Origin: a virus
IMG/VR virus record: IMGVR_UViG_3300036770_005084
Coordinates: 1 to 64,000 of that record
Strand: one strand, 5' to 3'
Length of the DNA stretch: 64,000 nucleotides
Numbering within the stretch: the stretch's first letter is position 1; each line of letters begins with the position of its first letter. The position numbers and the translations under genes are program-made. The notes below the pieces were generated by a model. That model was given only the letters and a program-made list of their open reading frames with translations, was not told the DNA's origin and did not search any database. Positions 39,120-48,701 of this stretch are shown one piece after another.

Positions 39120-41735
39120 ATGGCTTTAAGCTTATCATCTCCAGGGATTTCAATAAAGGAAGTAGATTTAACTCAAGGGTCAGTAGAATCAACTTCTTCA
39201 TTTGCTGCAGGAATCGTTGCACCATTTGCCAAGGGTCCTGTAGGAGAAGTTATAACAATAAGAAATGAAAACGAATTATTAAATACTTTTGGATCACCAT
39301 CAACAGAGGATTACCAATATGAATATTGGTACTCTGCATCAAACTACATGTCTTATGGTGGAAATCTACGTGTAGTTAGAGCAGATTCTACAAATTTGAA
39401 AAACTCAAATGCTGGTGTTGCAACAGATTTTGTTTCATTAAAAATCAAAAATAATGATGAATATGAAGCAGCAACTTCATATTCCTATTATTGGGCAGCA
39501 AAAAACCCTGGATATTGGTCAGATGGTATCAAGGTTTGTGTAATTGATAATTTTGCTGATCAGGTATTATCCGGAGTTGTTACAACTGGTCTTGATGTTG
39601 GATATGGAGTAACCCAAGCATTATCTTCTGGAAGTGGACACCTAAAAGGTATCATAACTGATATTGGAGAAGGTAGTATTAGTGTTAAAGTTACAAATAA
39701 AGTAATATCTAATGTAGAAACTACTCAAGATTATACAGAAAAGGGAATCTATTCATTTAATACTGCAGAACCAGTTTATATTGGTGATAATCTTGGTGTT
39801 GGATTAACAGCAGTCTCAGTTACTAGAAAGGCATTAGGAACTAATAATGCAACTATAATTGGAGCAGGAGTTTCATTCAATCTTTTACATTACGTTGGTC
39901 AGACTGAAGTTCAACTTGCGGGCGGAGATACATTTTTATCTTCGGAAGATTCATTCACAGTATCAAGTACCGTTGGAATAGATACTGGAAGAGTTATTTT
40001 AATTGGAACTGAACTGTTTCACATTAATTCATTTACCGGAAATACCATTGCAGTAAGAAATGGTGGTACTAGTTACAATGGATATGGGACAACTCAGACA
40101 AATCACTTTGATGGAGATACTGTAAAAATATTTACACTTACCACAGATTATACAGAATCATCACAGTCTGTGACCGCTTCTGATACGGTAATCCCAATAT
40201 CATTCTTAGGTGTTATTACAACTGACGACTACTTAATCAACAAGTCTTCAAATGAGATTATAAAAGTTAATGTTGCAAGTAATGTTGGATCACTTTCACC
40301 AAGTACTGCAGATGATTGGTACAATCAACAGTATTTACTAAGTACTGCAAATGGTGATAAACAGAATATTCTATGGAGATCTGTTGCTCCAAGACCAACT
40401 ACAAATAGATATGTAACTGATAGAGGTGGCAATAATGATGCACTTCATGTTGCAGTCATTGACAATACCAGAGCATCAAATAATGCCGGAGCAACACCAC
40501 AACAAGTATTGGAAATCTTCAGAAACTTATCAAAAGCAAAAGATGCTCAAGTTTCCCCATCACAAGATGTATATTATGTAAAATACTTAGCAGAAAATTC
40601 AAAATACATTTATGCTGGAACAACTCTAGCAACAGACTCTTATTGGGGAATTACTGAGGTTTCAACTGCATTCTCTAGTGGATTCACTCCAATATCAACA
40701 TCTATTAGTGGTTGGGGTCAGGATTCACTAGACACCAAGTTTAATAGTATTGGTAATAAATCATTTACAATTAGAGGTGGCAAAGATTACTCAACAGGTC
40801 TTGGACAAGCAACAAACGTTGGTGGGTATTCTGTACAACTTAGTGACATTACTAATTCATTAGAACTTCTTGTAAATACAAGTGAAGTAGATTTAAACTT
40901 CTTATTACAAGGAAGTGCTTCCGGATCAGATGATTTTGAACAATCTAGAGCAAATGCTTTAATCTCAATTGCAGACAGAAGAAAGGACTGTATTGCATTT
41001 ATATCACCATATAGAACATCAGTTGTTAACTCTAATTCGGATTCTCAAAAATTAAACAATATTTTAGAGTTCTTTACACCTTTAACATCTTCATCATATG
41101 CAGTATTTGATTCTGGATATCAGTATGTCTACGATAGATTTAACAAGGTATTTACTTACATGCCATGTTCTGCAGATGTTGCAGGGTTGTGCGTAAGGAC
41201 CGATGTTAATCAGTTCCCATGGTATTCTCCAGCAGGTAAGAATAGAGGAGCATTAAAGAATGTAGTAAAACTTGCATATAATCCTTCTCAGGATGATAGA
41301 GATCAACTTTATCAAAACAGAATAAATCCAATCATCACATACCCAGGTTCTGGAACAATCTTGTTTGGAGATAAAACTGCTCTTGGATACTCTTCAGCAT
41401 TTGATAGAATCAATGTTAGAAGATTGTTCATTACCATTGAAAAGGCAGTACGTGGTGCTGCTGATGATCAACTATTTGAGTTTAATGATGCTACAACAAG
41501 AGCAAACTTTATTAATATTGTTGAACCATATTTAAGAGATGTTCAAGCAAACAGAGGAATTACCGATTTCCTCTTAGTTTGTGATGAATCAAATAATACC
41601 CCCGACGTTATTGATCGTAATGAATTTATTGCAGATATCTATGTAAAACCAGCACGTTCAATTAACTATATTGGACTTACCTTCATTGCTACAAGAACTG
41701 GGGTATCCTTTGAAACCATTGTAGGAACCGTTTAA
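39120..41735 (+). CDS. gp18: gp18 tail sheath protein
   Basis: The 871-aa protein is longer than T4 gp18 (659 aa). The N-terminus LSSPGISIKEVDLTQGSVES and FAAGIVAPFAKGPVGE are the sheath family signature. The C-terminal SINYIGLTFIATRTGVSFE is the conserved end that makes the inner sheath contact. The extra length sits in the middle (about 250-330) and includes the IGTELFHINSFTGNTIAVRNG module seen in gp7 and the DUF4815 protein, probably exposed on the outside. It is expressed from its own late promoter together with tube protein gp19. Confidence 0.95.
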   Translation: MALSLSSPGISIKEVDLTQGSVESTSSFAAGIVAPFAKGPVGEVITIRNENELLNTFGSPSTEDYQYEYWYSASNYMSYGGNLRVVRADSTNLKNSNAGVATDFVSLKIKNNDEYEAATSYSYYWAAKNPGYWSDGIKVCVIDNFADQVLSGVVTTGLDVGYGVTQALSSGSGHLKGIITDIGEGSISVKVTNKVISNVETTQDYTEKGIYSFNTAEPVYIGDNLGVGLTAVSVTRKALGTNNATIIGAGVSFNLLHYVGQTEVQLAGGDTFLSSEDSFTVSSTVGIDTGRVILIGTELFHINSFTGNTIAVRNGGTSYNGYGTTQTNHFDGDTVKIFTLTTDYTESSQSVTASDTVIPISFLGVITTDDYLINKSSNEIIKVNVASNVGSLSPSTADDWYNQQYLLSTANGDKQNILWRSVAPRPTTNRYVTDRGGNNDALHVAVIDNTRASNNAGATPQQVLEIFRNLSKAKDAQVSPSQDVYYVKYLAENSKYIYAGTTLATDSYWGITEVSTAFSSGFTPISTSISGWGQDSLDTKFNSIGNKSFTIRGGKDYSTGLGQATNVGGYSVQLSDITNSLELLVNTSEVDLNFLLQGSASGSDDFEQSRANALISIADRRKDCIAFISPYRTSVVNSNSDSQKLNNILEFFTPLTSSSYAVFDSGYQYVYDRFNKVFTYMPCSADVAGLCVRTDVNQFPWYSPAGKNRGALKNVVKLAYNPSQDDRDQLYQNRINPIITYPGSGTILFGDKTALGYSSAFDRINVRRLFITIEKAVRGAADDQLFEFNDATTRANFINIVEPYLRDVQANRGITDFLLVCDESNNTPDVIDRNEFIADIYVKPARSINYIGLTFIATRTGVSFETIVGTV

Positions 41736-41756
41736 TTTTAACAGGAGATTAGAGCA

Positions 41757-42377
41757 ATGCCTAGATTTTCAGAAAGAACAATCGACAGTTTTAAAACCCA
41801 GATGAAGGGTGGTGGTGCAAGAAGCAACCTATTTGAAGTAAGTTTTGGTAAGGAGCAAGGTGGTACTACATCTCCTGTTTTGGAGAATCTTGGTATTAAC
41901 CTTGAAAATAGTGATTTAATGTTGATCAAATCTGCAGGATTACCAGCATCAACAATTACTGAAATTCCTGTACCATTCAGGGGAAGAACTTTAAAAATTG
42001 CTGGTGATAGAACCTTCGATGTATGGACTATCACAGTAATTAATGATACAGACTTTAAGTGGAGAAGATTATTTGAAAGATGGATGAATTACATCACCAA
42101 AATTTCAGATGGAAGTGGAACAACAAATCCAGTTGATTACATGACCGAAATGAATGTTGTCCAACTATCAAGAGCACCAGGTGTTGGTCCAAATGTAAGA
42201 AATGATGGTGAAATTAATGTACTAAGAAAGTATGTTGTTCATGGTGTATTCCCAACAAATATAAGTCAAATTGACCTATCATATAATAATGAAAATGAAA
42301 TTGAAGAATTTACAGTTGACCTTCAAGTTCAGTATTGGGAAGCATACGATGAAAATAATAGAGATGATATTATCTGA
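41757..42377 (+). CDS. gp19: gp19 tail tube protein
   Basis: The 206-aa protein compares with T4 gp19 (163 aa). It has ARSNLFEVSFG near the N-terminus, then GLPASTITEIPVPFRGRTLKIAGDRTFDV, written here in part as PVPFRGRTLKIAGD, and a C-terminal beta part (FTVDLQVQYWEAY), as in tail-tube proteins. Hexamers stack to form the inner tube. AGGAGA precedes the ATG. It has no promoter of its own and is likely read through from gene 18. Confidence 0.93.
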   Translation: MPRFSERTIDSFKTQMKGGGARSNLFEVSFGKEQGGTTSPVLENLGINLENSDLMLIKSAGLPASTITEIPVPFRGRTLKIAGDRTFDVWTITVINDTDFKWRRLFERWMNYITKISDGSGTTNPVDYMTEMNVVQLSRAPGVGPNVRNDGEINVLRKYVVHGVFPTNISQIDLSYNNENEIEEFTVDLQVQYWEAYDENNRDDII

Positions 42378-42383
42378 TAAATA
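42376..42383 (+). promoter_or_regulatory. Late promoter candidate (GATAAATA) before gene 20
   Basis: GATAAATA overlaps the stop of gene 19 and is 28 bases before the gene 20 ATG. It matches seven of eight bases of TATAAATA. Confidence 0.6.
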
Positions 42384-42410
42384 ATACATTAAACGGTTCT
42401 AAATTACACA

Positions 42411-44072
42411 ATGGCAAATCTTTTTGGGTTTTCGATTGAAGACAATAATAAACTTCCAAAAGGTGCAGTATCACCCGTCCCCGATAACAACGAGGACGGG
42501 GTTGATTACTATTTAACTAGTGGATTTTATGGTCAATATGTAGATATTGAAGGTGTATATAAAAATGAACATGATTTAGTTAGAAGATATCGTGAAATGG
42601 CACTTCACCCAGAATGTGATAGTGCCATTGAAAATGTCGTAAATGAGGCCATTGTTAGTGATCTAAATGATTCTCCAGTAGAAATAGAATTGAGTAATTT
42701 AAATTGTAGTGATTCTTTAAAAAAAATTATTAGAGAAGAATTTAAATATATAAAAGATCTTTTAGATTTTGATAAAAAATCTCATGAGATTTTTAAAAAT
42801 TGGTATATAGATGGTAGATTGTTATATCACAAAGTAATAGATCTAAAGAATCCTAGTGAAGGTATAAAGGATCTTAGATATATGGATGCCCTTAAAACCA
42901 AATTTGTTAGGCAAGAAAGAAAAGAAAAGAATAATAATCTGTCAAATTCTTATGTAAATTATTCAAATATGAATAATTTAACTGCATTTAAGGAACCAGT
43001 AATTGATGAATATTTTATATACTATCCTAGTGGTTCTGCTCAAAAGGCAAATTCAACTGTAAATGGAATTAAAATTTCAAAAGATTCTGTAGTATTTGTT
43101 CATTCTGGATTAGTAGATAGAAATCGTCAATTAATACTATCATATCTACACAAAGCAATTAAATCACTCAATCAACTAAGAATGATTGAGGATTCTCTTG
43201 TGATTTATAGATTGTCAAGAGCACCAGAAAGAAGAATATTTTACATCGATGTTGGCAATTTACCAAAAGTAAAGGCAGAACAATACTTAAGAGATGTAAT
43301 GTCTCGTTATAGAAACAAATTAGTTTATGATGCCAATACTGGTGAAATGCGTGATGATAAAAAATTTATGAGCATGATGGAAGATTTTTGGTTGCCAAGA
43401 CGTGAGGGTGGTAGGGGAACAGAAATCACTACACTTCCAGGTGGTCAAAATCTAGGTGAACTATCAGATGTTCAATATTTTCAAAAGAAGTTGTTTAGAT
43501 CTCTAAATGTACCAGAATCAAGAACTGCATCTGACGGCGGATTTAATCTTGGTAGATCCTCTGAAATACTCAGAGATGAATTAATGTTTGGTAAATTTGT
43601 AGGAAGATTAAGAAAACGGTTTAGTGCCTTATTTCATGATCTATTAAAAACTCAATTGGTATTGAAAAATATTGTTACCCCAGAAGATTGGGAGAAAATG
43701 AGTGACCATATTCAGTATGATTACTTATATGATGGTCATTTTGCAGAATTAAAAAATACTGAATTAATGAATGAAAGATTGAATTTAATGGTTGCAATTG
43801 AACCATACATTGGAAGATATTATTCAAAAGATTATGTTAGAAGAAAGATTCTTCGTCAAACTGATCAAGAAATAGTAGATGAAGATAAGATGATGAAAAA
43901 GGAAATTGAATCTGGAGAGTATCCGGATCCAAAATTAATGCCTCCGATTGGACCCGATGGACAACCAATCGATATGCAGGGGAATCAGATATTAGGAAAT
44001 GTTCCGATGGAACCAGATTTAAAGTCTGCCGATTCTGCTACTTCAATTAACAGCAAGGCTGCTGAGATATAA
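42411..44072 (+). CDS. gp20: gp20 portal protein
   Basis: The 553-aa protein is close to T4 gp20 (524 aa). Family signatures: RYREMALHPECDSAIENVVNEAIV near the start (in part YREMALHPECDSAIE), the SLVIYRLSRAPERRIFYIDVG core, DFWLPRREGGRGTEI with a following TLPGGQNLG, and SSEILRDELMFGKFV. It forms the dodecameric vertex, where gp17 docks and the prohead starts. Gene 20 is the usual marker for cyanophage diversity surveys. It is followed by the prohead core gene under its own late promoter. Confidence 0.97.
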   Translation: MANLFGFSIEDNNKLPKGAVSPVPDNNEDGVDYYLTSGFYGQYVDIEGVYKNEHDLVRRYREMALHPECDSAIENVVNEAIVSDLNDSPVEIELSNLNCSDSLKKIIREEFKYIKDLLDFDKKSHEIFKNWYIDGRLLYHKVIDLKNPSEGIKDLRYMDALKTKFVRQERKEKNNNLSNSYVNYSNMNNLTAFKEPVIDEYFIYYPSGSAQKANSTVNGIKISKDSVVFVHSGLVDRNRQLILSYLHKAIKSLNQLRMIEDSLVIYRLSRAPERRIFYIDVGNLPKVKAEQYLRDVMSRYRNKLVYDANTGEMRDDKKFMSMMEDFWLPRREGGRGTEITTLPGGQNLGELSDVQYFQKKLFRSLNVPESRTASDGGFNLGRSSEILRDELMFGKFVGRLRKRFSALFHDLLKTQLVLKNIVTPEDWEKMSDHIQYDYLYDGHFAELKNTELMNERLNLMVAIEPYIGRYYSKDYVRRKILRQTDQEIVDEDKMMKKEIESGEYPDPKLMPPIGPDGQPIDMQGNQILGNVPMEPDLKSADSATSINSKAAEI

Positions 44073-44075
44073 ATA
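44068..44075 (+). promoter_or_regulatory. T4-type late promoter (TATAAATA) after gene 20
   Basis: A perfect octamer overlapping the stop of gene 20, 21 bases before the ATG at 44096. Confidence 0.75.
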
Positions 44076-44095
44076 AATTTAAACTTGAGGTTTAT

Positions 44096-44263
44096 ATGGA
44101 ATCTAGTTACGAATTAATGGATATGATTATGTCCAGCAATAGTCCAGAGCAAATATCAGATAAAATTAAAGAGATTTTGTTTTCAAAATCTTCAGAAAAT
44201 ATTGAGTCAATAAGTCCCGCAGTTTCTTCTTCATTATTTGGAAATAATTCGGAGGATAGTTGA
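44096..44263 (+). CDS. gp67: gp67-like prohead core protein, 55 aa
   Basis: The 55-aa protein MESSYELMDMIMSSNSPEQI... continues with a KIKEILFSKSSENIESI helix and ends SSLFGNN. Its position directly after gene 20, its small size and its acidic helical nature fit the T4 gp67 prohead core protein (80 aa), and cyanophages carry similar short proteins here. gp67 helps set head length and is cleaved by gp21. The assignment rests on position and pattern rather than a strong motif. Confidence 0.65.
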   Translation: MESSYELMDMIMSSNSPEQISDKIKEILFSKSSENIESISPAVSSSLFGNNSEDS

Positions 44264-44266
44264 TCT

Positions 44267-44959
44267 GTGGAAGAAATCAACAAAGAATTAATTGATTTCT
44301 TCAAATTAGTAAAAGAAGAAAAGAAAGAAAAAAAAGAAAAAATTAACTCTATAATAGGTAATTCCTTTATTGAAGATTTCATAAATCCTTTGGTAAAAGA
44401 GTTAAACTCTAAAAATATCTCAACTGAAATAATAGTTGAAGATAAAATTGAAGAGTTATCCGAAGAAAAAACTCTAGTAGAAAAATCTTTAGGTCTTTTA
44501 TCTGAACCATCTTCGTCAAAGAATCAAAATGATCCATTAACTCCAATGGATCAAAATTTTGTAACATTAGATCAATTACAAAAGCACTATAAATTATTCT
44601 TAGAAAGAATACAGCAGCAACTTTCTACTTTAGGTGGAGGTGGTGAGGCAAACCTTACTTACATGGATGTCCCAATAACATCTGTTACTTCTTCTTTTTA
44701 TAGAATTAAACCACAAGATTATTATATTGGAGTGAATTATGTTGGAGCAGTTACTATTACTTTACCAAAAGCAGATAGAGAAGGAAAAATTTTTGTTGTT
44801 AAGGATGAATTGGGAGAAGCATCAAAAGGAACTAATAGATATATTACAATCTTACCAACAGGATCCGACTTAATTGATGGTAGAGATAGAGCAATTCTTG
44901 CTTATGATTATGGTTCACTTACGTTTGTTTGGAAAAGTAATTCCTGGAGGGTAATTTAA
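44267..44959 (+). CDS. Virion protein with coiled coil and C-terminal beta domain, 230 aa
   Basis: It starts with GTG 44267 after GGAGGA (44251-44256). Residues 1-75 are a Lys/Glu coiled coil. The linker at about 80-125 is polar. The C-terminal 95 residues form a beta domain (VGAVTITLPKADREGKIFVV.., ITILPTGSDLIDG.., LTFVWKSNSWRVI) of a type found in several phage tail and fibre-tip proteins. It lies between prohead-core and structural genes and is probably a virion part. It overlaps the next gene by one base. No T4 counterpart is recognised. Confidence 0.75.
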   Translation: MEEINKELIDFFKLVKEEKKEKKEKINSIIGNSFIEDFINPLVKELNSKNISTEIIVEDKIEELSEEKTLVEKSLGLLSEPSSSKNQNDPLTPMDQNFVTLDQLQKHYKLFLERIQQQLSTLGGGGEANLTYMDVPITSVTSSFYRIKPQDYYIGVNYVGAVTITLPKADREGKIFVVKDELGEASKGTNRYITILPTGSDLIDGRDRAILAYDYGSLTFVWKSNSWRVI

Positions 44960-46173
44960 TGTCACACTTATATGATCAGTCTCCATTAGGGAAAGGATTT
45001 AGTGGTGATTTGTTTGGAAGATTAAAAATATCTCAACCATACACTCTATTTGATTCATCTCATATATATTCTCAAGATGGAGATTTTAGTGATGTAATTA
45101 AAGGTATTGGTTCTGCCGTTGGAATAATTACTTCTCAAAGTACTGCAACATTAGGTATTGGATCAACTTCTGGTTGCTCTTATATTCGTGAAAGTAAAAG
45201 AGTATTTTCATATCAACCAGGAAAATCACTACAAGTCTTGCAAACTTTTGTAATGAATCCACCTAAAAATAATTTATTACAAAGAGTTGGATATGCATCA
45301 TCAGAAAATGGTGTGATGTTAGAACTCAATGGTTCTCAAATAAACATAATAAAGAGAACTGCAATTTCTGGAGTTGGAACTACTATATCAATTCCACAGT
45401 CTGAATGGAATCAAGACAAATTAGATGGTACTGGACCCAGTGGATATACCTTAGATATTACGAAAGCACAAATATTATTCTCAGAATACGAATGGTTGGG
45501 TGTTGGTTCTGTTAGAGTTGGATTTGCGATTGATGGTAAATTTATTATTGCTCACCAATTTGATCATGCAAATCATATAGACACAACATATATGACAACA
45601 GCAACTCTTCCAATTAGATATGAAATATTAAATACAGGAAATACTTCGTCACCATCATCAATGAAACAGATATGTGCATCTGTTCTTTCTAATGGTGGAT
45701 ATGAAAGATTAACCAAAAGAGATGTTGCAAGAAGATTAACTACTGTTTCTGTAGGTTCCACATCATTTGTTCCATTGGTAACTATTCGTCTTACTCCAGG
45801 AAGAGAAGATGCAATTATTCTTCCAAAATCATTTTCATTTTTAGGAAGTTCTGCGAACACATCAATTTTAGAGGTTGCTTGGATTCGTAATGGTACTATC
45901 AATGCAACAACTTGGGAATCTCTACAAGGAACACCAAATGCACAAAAAAATACTGATGCAACTACAATTACTGGTGGAACTATTATTTTAAATGATTTTG
46001 TTTCCTCTGCAAATAAATCAGATACTCCATTAAATGTGGAAAGTAATTATAATTGGGATTTACAATTGGGAAGAACTCAAGCAAAGGTAAGTGATACGAT
46101 TACACTAGCAGCAAGAGCAGTGACAGGTTCTGCAGATTGTATTGGTGGAATTACTTTTTACGATTTAACATAA
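44959..46173 (+). CDS. Conserved cyanophage virion protein, 404 aa
   Basis: A 404-aa beta-rich protein (SPLGKGFSGDLFGRLKISQPY, then SKRVFSYQPGKSLQVLQTF and FDHANHIDTTYMTTATLPIRYE). From memory, T4-like cyanophages carry a homologue with the same GxFGRLxxSxPYTLFDS start between genes 20 and 21. The middle looks like a jelly-roll or lectin-like domain, so a head decoration or fibre role is plausible but not shown. It is followed by a perfect late promoter. Confidence 0.75.
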   Translation: MSHLYDQSPLGKGFSGDLFGRLKISQPYTLFDSSHIYSQDGDFSDVIKGIGSAVGIITSQSTATLGIGSTSGCSYIRESKRVFSYQPGKSLQVLQTFVMNPPKNNLLQRVGYASSENGVMLELNGSQINIIKRTAISGVGTTISIPQSEWNQDKLDGTGPSGYTLDITKAQILFSEYEWLGVGSVRVGFAIDGKFIIAHQFDHANHIDTTYMTTATLPIRYEILNTGNTSSPSSMKQICASVLSNGGYERLTKRDVARRLTTVSVGSTSFVPLVTIRLTPGREDAIILPKSFSFLGSSANTSILEVAWIRNGTINATTWESLQGTPNAQKNTDATTITGGTIILNDFVSSANKSDTPLNVESNYNWDLQLGRTQAKVSDTITLAARAVTGSADCIGGITFYDLT

Positions 46174-46179
46174 CGATCT

Positions 46180-46187
46180 TATAAATA
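46180..46187 (+). promoter_or_regulatory. T4-type late promoter (TATAAATA) before the 187-aa gene
   Basis: A perfect octamer in a 37-base gap, 24 bases before the ATG at 46211. Confidence 0.77.
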
Positions 46188-46210
46188 ACTAATATAAGAT
46201 TTTTGCACCA

Positions 46211-46774
46211 ATGTATGTTTTTAAGGTAGTACAAAATGTACCAGATTTGAGTGTATCTGTTGGATCTGCTGTTACCACTGATTATATTTCATTAAAAACT
46301 GGATATTTGGCAATAAGTGCTGAAGTTGGATGTTATATTGAAGTTGGAAATTCACCTTCTATCAGTACGACATCATCATCTACTTGGGTATCTACAAATG
46401 AAACTTTTGTATTTAAAGATAGTGCCGCATCTAATAAAATTGTTGGGGTAACTACTGGAGCAACTACTATATTAGATTTTCCAGAAGGAACTGGATGTCC
46501 AGTTTCAGTTGGAGACATTGTTTCAGTTTCTGGGGTATATCCTGTCGGAATCAATACAACGAACGCATTGGTGACTGAACTTACTAATGGAATAGGTGCT
46601 GGTGGATTTAGAACTTCAAGAATTATTTTAGATTATGATACTTCATCTGTGGTTGGAGTTATAACCACTACAGAAAATGCTGAGATTAGAAGAGCAGTTA
46701 GAATTGCTGCTCAGGCATCAAGTTCCGGTGGAACAGTACATATAACAGAAGTTCAATTAGCAACTGGCGGATAA
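46211..46774 (+). CDS. Virion structural protein, 187 aa
   Basis: A 187-aa, serine/threonine- and valine-rich beta protein (PDLSVSVGSAVTTDYISL, SVGDIVSVSGVYPVGINTT, SSGGTVHITEVQLATGG). It is expressed from its own late promoter and followed two bases later by gene 21, so it is made in large amounts late. From memory, proteins of this plan occur at the same place in other cyanophages. It could be a head decoration protein, as T4 Soc/Hoc genes are absent here, but that is inference. Confidence 0.7.
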   Translation: MYVFKVVQNVPDLSVSVGSAVTTDYISLKTGYLAISAEVGCYIEVGNSPSISTTSSSTWVSTNETFVFKDSAASNKIVGVTTGATTILDFPEGTGCPVSVGDIVSVSGVYPVGINTTNALVTELTNGIGAGGFRTSRIILDYDTSSVVGVITTTENAEIRRAVRIAAQASSSGGTVHITEVQLATGG

Positions 46775-46775
46775 A

Positions 46776-47426
46776 ATGAAATTAATCACAGAAGAGATAG
46801 AATCAGTAGAAATAATCACTGAAGAAAAAAATGGTGTGAAAACACTATATATTCAAGGTCCATTTTTACAAGCAGAAGTAACTAATAGAAATGGTAGAAA
46901 CTATCCAAAAACAATTTTAGAACGTGAAGTAAACAGATATTATACTAATTTTATTTCTAAAGGTAGAGCATTGGGTGAACTAGGTCATCCAGATGGACCT
47001 ACTGTTAATTTGGATCGTGTTTCACATATGATTACAAGTCTTCATTCTGAAGGCAATAACTTTATTGGAAAAGCTAAGATTTTAGATACTCCAATGGGAA
47101 ATATTGCAAAGTCTTTATTGGGTGAAGGTGTAACCCTCGGGGTTTCTTCAAGAGGAATTGGTTCTTTAGTTGAAAGAAATGGAATCAAATATGTTGGTGA
47201 AGATTTCATGCTTGCCACTGCTGCTGATATCGTAGCAGATCCATCCGCACCTGATGCTTTTGTTCAGGGTATTATGGAAGGGAAAGAATGGGTATGGGAT
47301 GGAGGAATTTTAAAGGAGACCAGTGCTGAAGAGTCAAGAAAAGCAATTGAAAGATTGTCTAGACAAAAAAGATTAAATGAGGAGAATAAACTCAAATTAT
47401 TCTCCAAATATCTTTCAAATCTATAA
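46776..47426 (+). CDS. gp21: gp21 prohead core protease
   Basis: The 216-aa protein is near T4 gp21 (212 aa). Catalytic residues can be placed: His71 in ALGELGHPDG, Ser124/125 in LGVSSRGIG, and Asp151 in TAADIVADPSAP, the pattern of the herpes-type serine protease fold in prohead proteases. It cuts gp22, gp67 and the N-terminus of gp23 after (L/I)-x-E. It is followed by a perfect late promoter and gene 22. Confidence 0.94.
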   Translation: MKLITEEIESVEIITEEKNGVKTLYIQGPFLQAEVTNRNGRNYPKTILEREVNRYYTNFISKGRALGELGHPDGPTVNLDRVSHMITSLHSEGNNFIGKAKILDTPMGNIAKSLLGEGVTLGVSSRGIGSLVERNGIKYVGEDFMLATAADIVADPSAPDAFVQGIMEGKEWVWDGGILKETSAEESRKAIERLSRQKRLNEENKLKLFSKYLSNL

Positions 47427-47428
47427 TT

Positions 47429-47436
47429 TATAAATA
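47429..47436 (+). promoter_or_regulatory. T4-type late promoter (TATAAATA) before gene 22
   Basis: A perfect octamer, 40 bases before the gene 22 ATG, with GGAG at 47466-47469. Confidence 0.77.
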
Positions 47437-47475
47437 AATATAGAATAAATTAAAGATTTTATTCGGAGAATAAAA

Positions 47476-48636
47476 ATGAGTGTCGGTAACGATTTACAAG
47501 AAATGGAAGTATCAACAAAAAAATCAACTTCTGCAGTAAATAAGGGTGCTAAACCAGCAGAGTCCATGCCAAAAGGGACTATTCCTGGTGAAGGACTAAA
47601 TAATTCTGTAGAGGATCTTGGTGGTCCAACACCCCAAAATTCTCGTCCCAGTGATGAATCAAATAAACTAAAGACCCCTGCAAGAACTTTATCTAAAGTT
47701 AGCAATGTTGTAAATAAGGGAGCAAAAGCACCCGACCCAATGCCAGTTGCTAACAAATCTGCAATGAGTTATGAAGAAACTGAATTAGAAGATGAAGTAA
47801 TTGCTGAGGAAGAAGAAGTTGATGAAGATCAAATTGAAACTGAGTATGAAGAAGATGAAGAAGTAGTCGAAGAAGAAAATGAGTTTTCTCTAGACGAAAG
47901 ACTTGAAGAAATTGCAAGAGAAAAAATTGATTGTAGAGAAGATATTAATGCCCTAATGGGTGGTGAAGATCTCAGTGAAGAGTTTATGCAAAAGGCATCA
48001 ACAATTTTTGAGACTGCAGTAAAATCAAAACTACATGCAATTATCGAAGCCTTTGAAGTTGACTACTCAAACAAACTTGTAGAAGAAGTTACCGCAATTA
48101 GAGAAGAATTAACTGAAAGAGTTGATTCTTATCTTGAGTATGTTTCTGAAGAGTGGATGGTAGAAAATGCCCTCCAAATCGAAAGTGGCATTAAAGTTCA
48201 AGTAACAGAATCGTTCCTATCAAATCTGAAGGAACTTTTTGAAGATCATTATGTAGAAATCCCTGAAGATAAATATGATGTATTAGAAGGAATGGTCGAA
48301 AGACTAGATGAGATGGAAGAAAAACTCAACGAACAAATCGAAAGAAATGTTCAACTTAACAATAGATTAAGTGAAGCTGTAAGTGATACAATTTTATCCG
48401 ATGTTTCTGAAGGGTTAGCTTTAACTCAGAAAGAAAAACTTGCTTCTCTTGCCGAAAGTGTTGAGTTTGAAAGTGAAGAAGACTATCGTGAGAAACTGGA
48501 GACACTAAAGGAATCATATTTCTCAAGAACTCCAGATTTTTCAAGAAAAGAGGAAATGCTAATAGAAGAAGCAACTGAGGACTATTCTCCTCAAATGAAT
48601 GCTTATCTAAAAGCAGTATCAAAATACTCTAAGTGA
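47476..48636 (+). CDS. gp22: gp22 prohead scaffold protein
   Basis: The 386-aa protein is longer than T4 gp22 (269 aa). Its N-terminal 95 residues contain two copies of a VNKGAKxxxxMP unit (AVNKGAKPAESMPKG and VVNKGAKAPDPMPVA). Then comes an acidic segment rich in glutamate, and long helices to the C-terminus, as expected of a scaffold that forms the core. Several (L/I)-x-E sites are present for gp21. It lies between genes 21 and 23, the invariant order of T4-like phages. Confidence 0.92.
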   Translation: MSVGNDLQEMEVSTKKSTSAVNKGAKPAESMPKGTIPGEGLNNSVEDLGGPTPQNSRPSDESNKLKTPARTLSKVSNVVNKGAKAPDPMPVANKSAMSYEETELEDEVIAEEEEVDEDQIETEYEEDEEVVEEENEFSLDERLEEIAREKIDCREDINALMGGEDLSEEFMQKASTIFETAVKSKLHAIIEAFEVDYSNKLVEEVTAIREELTERVDSYLEYVSEEWMVENALQIESGIKVQVTESFLSNLKELFEDHYVEIPEDKYDVLEGMVERLDEMEEKLNEQIERNVQLNNRLSEAVSDTILSDVSEGLALTQKEKLASLAESVEFESEEDYREKLETLKESYFSRTPDFSRKEEMLIEEATEDYSPQMNAYLKAVSKYSK

Positions 48637-48648
48637 ATTTAATATTAT

Positions 48649-48656
48649 ACTAAATA
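48649..48656 (+). promoter_or_regulatory. Late promoter candidate (ACTAAATA) before gene 23
   Basis: ACTAAATA, 45 bases before the gene 23 ATG. The same octamer precedes gene 8. AAGGAG at 48688-48693 is the ribosome site. Confidence 0.6.
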
Positions 48657-48701
48657 TTTGTAGATTAACACTTTAACAAGACAAACCAAGGAGAAAAGCA
48701 A

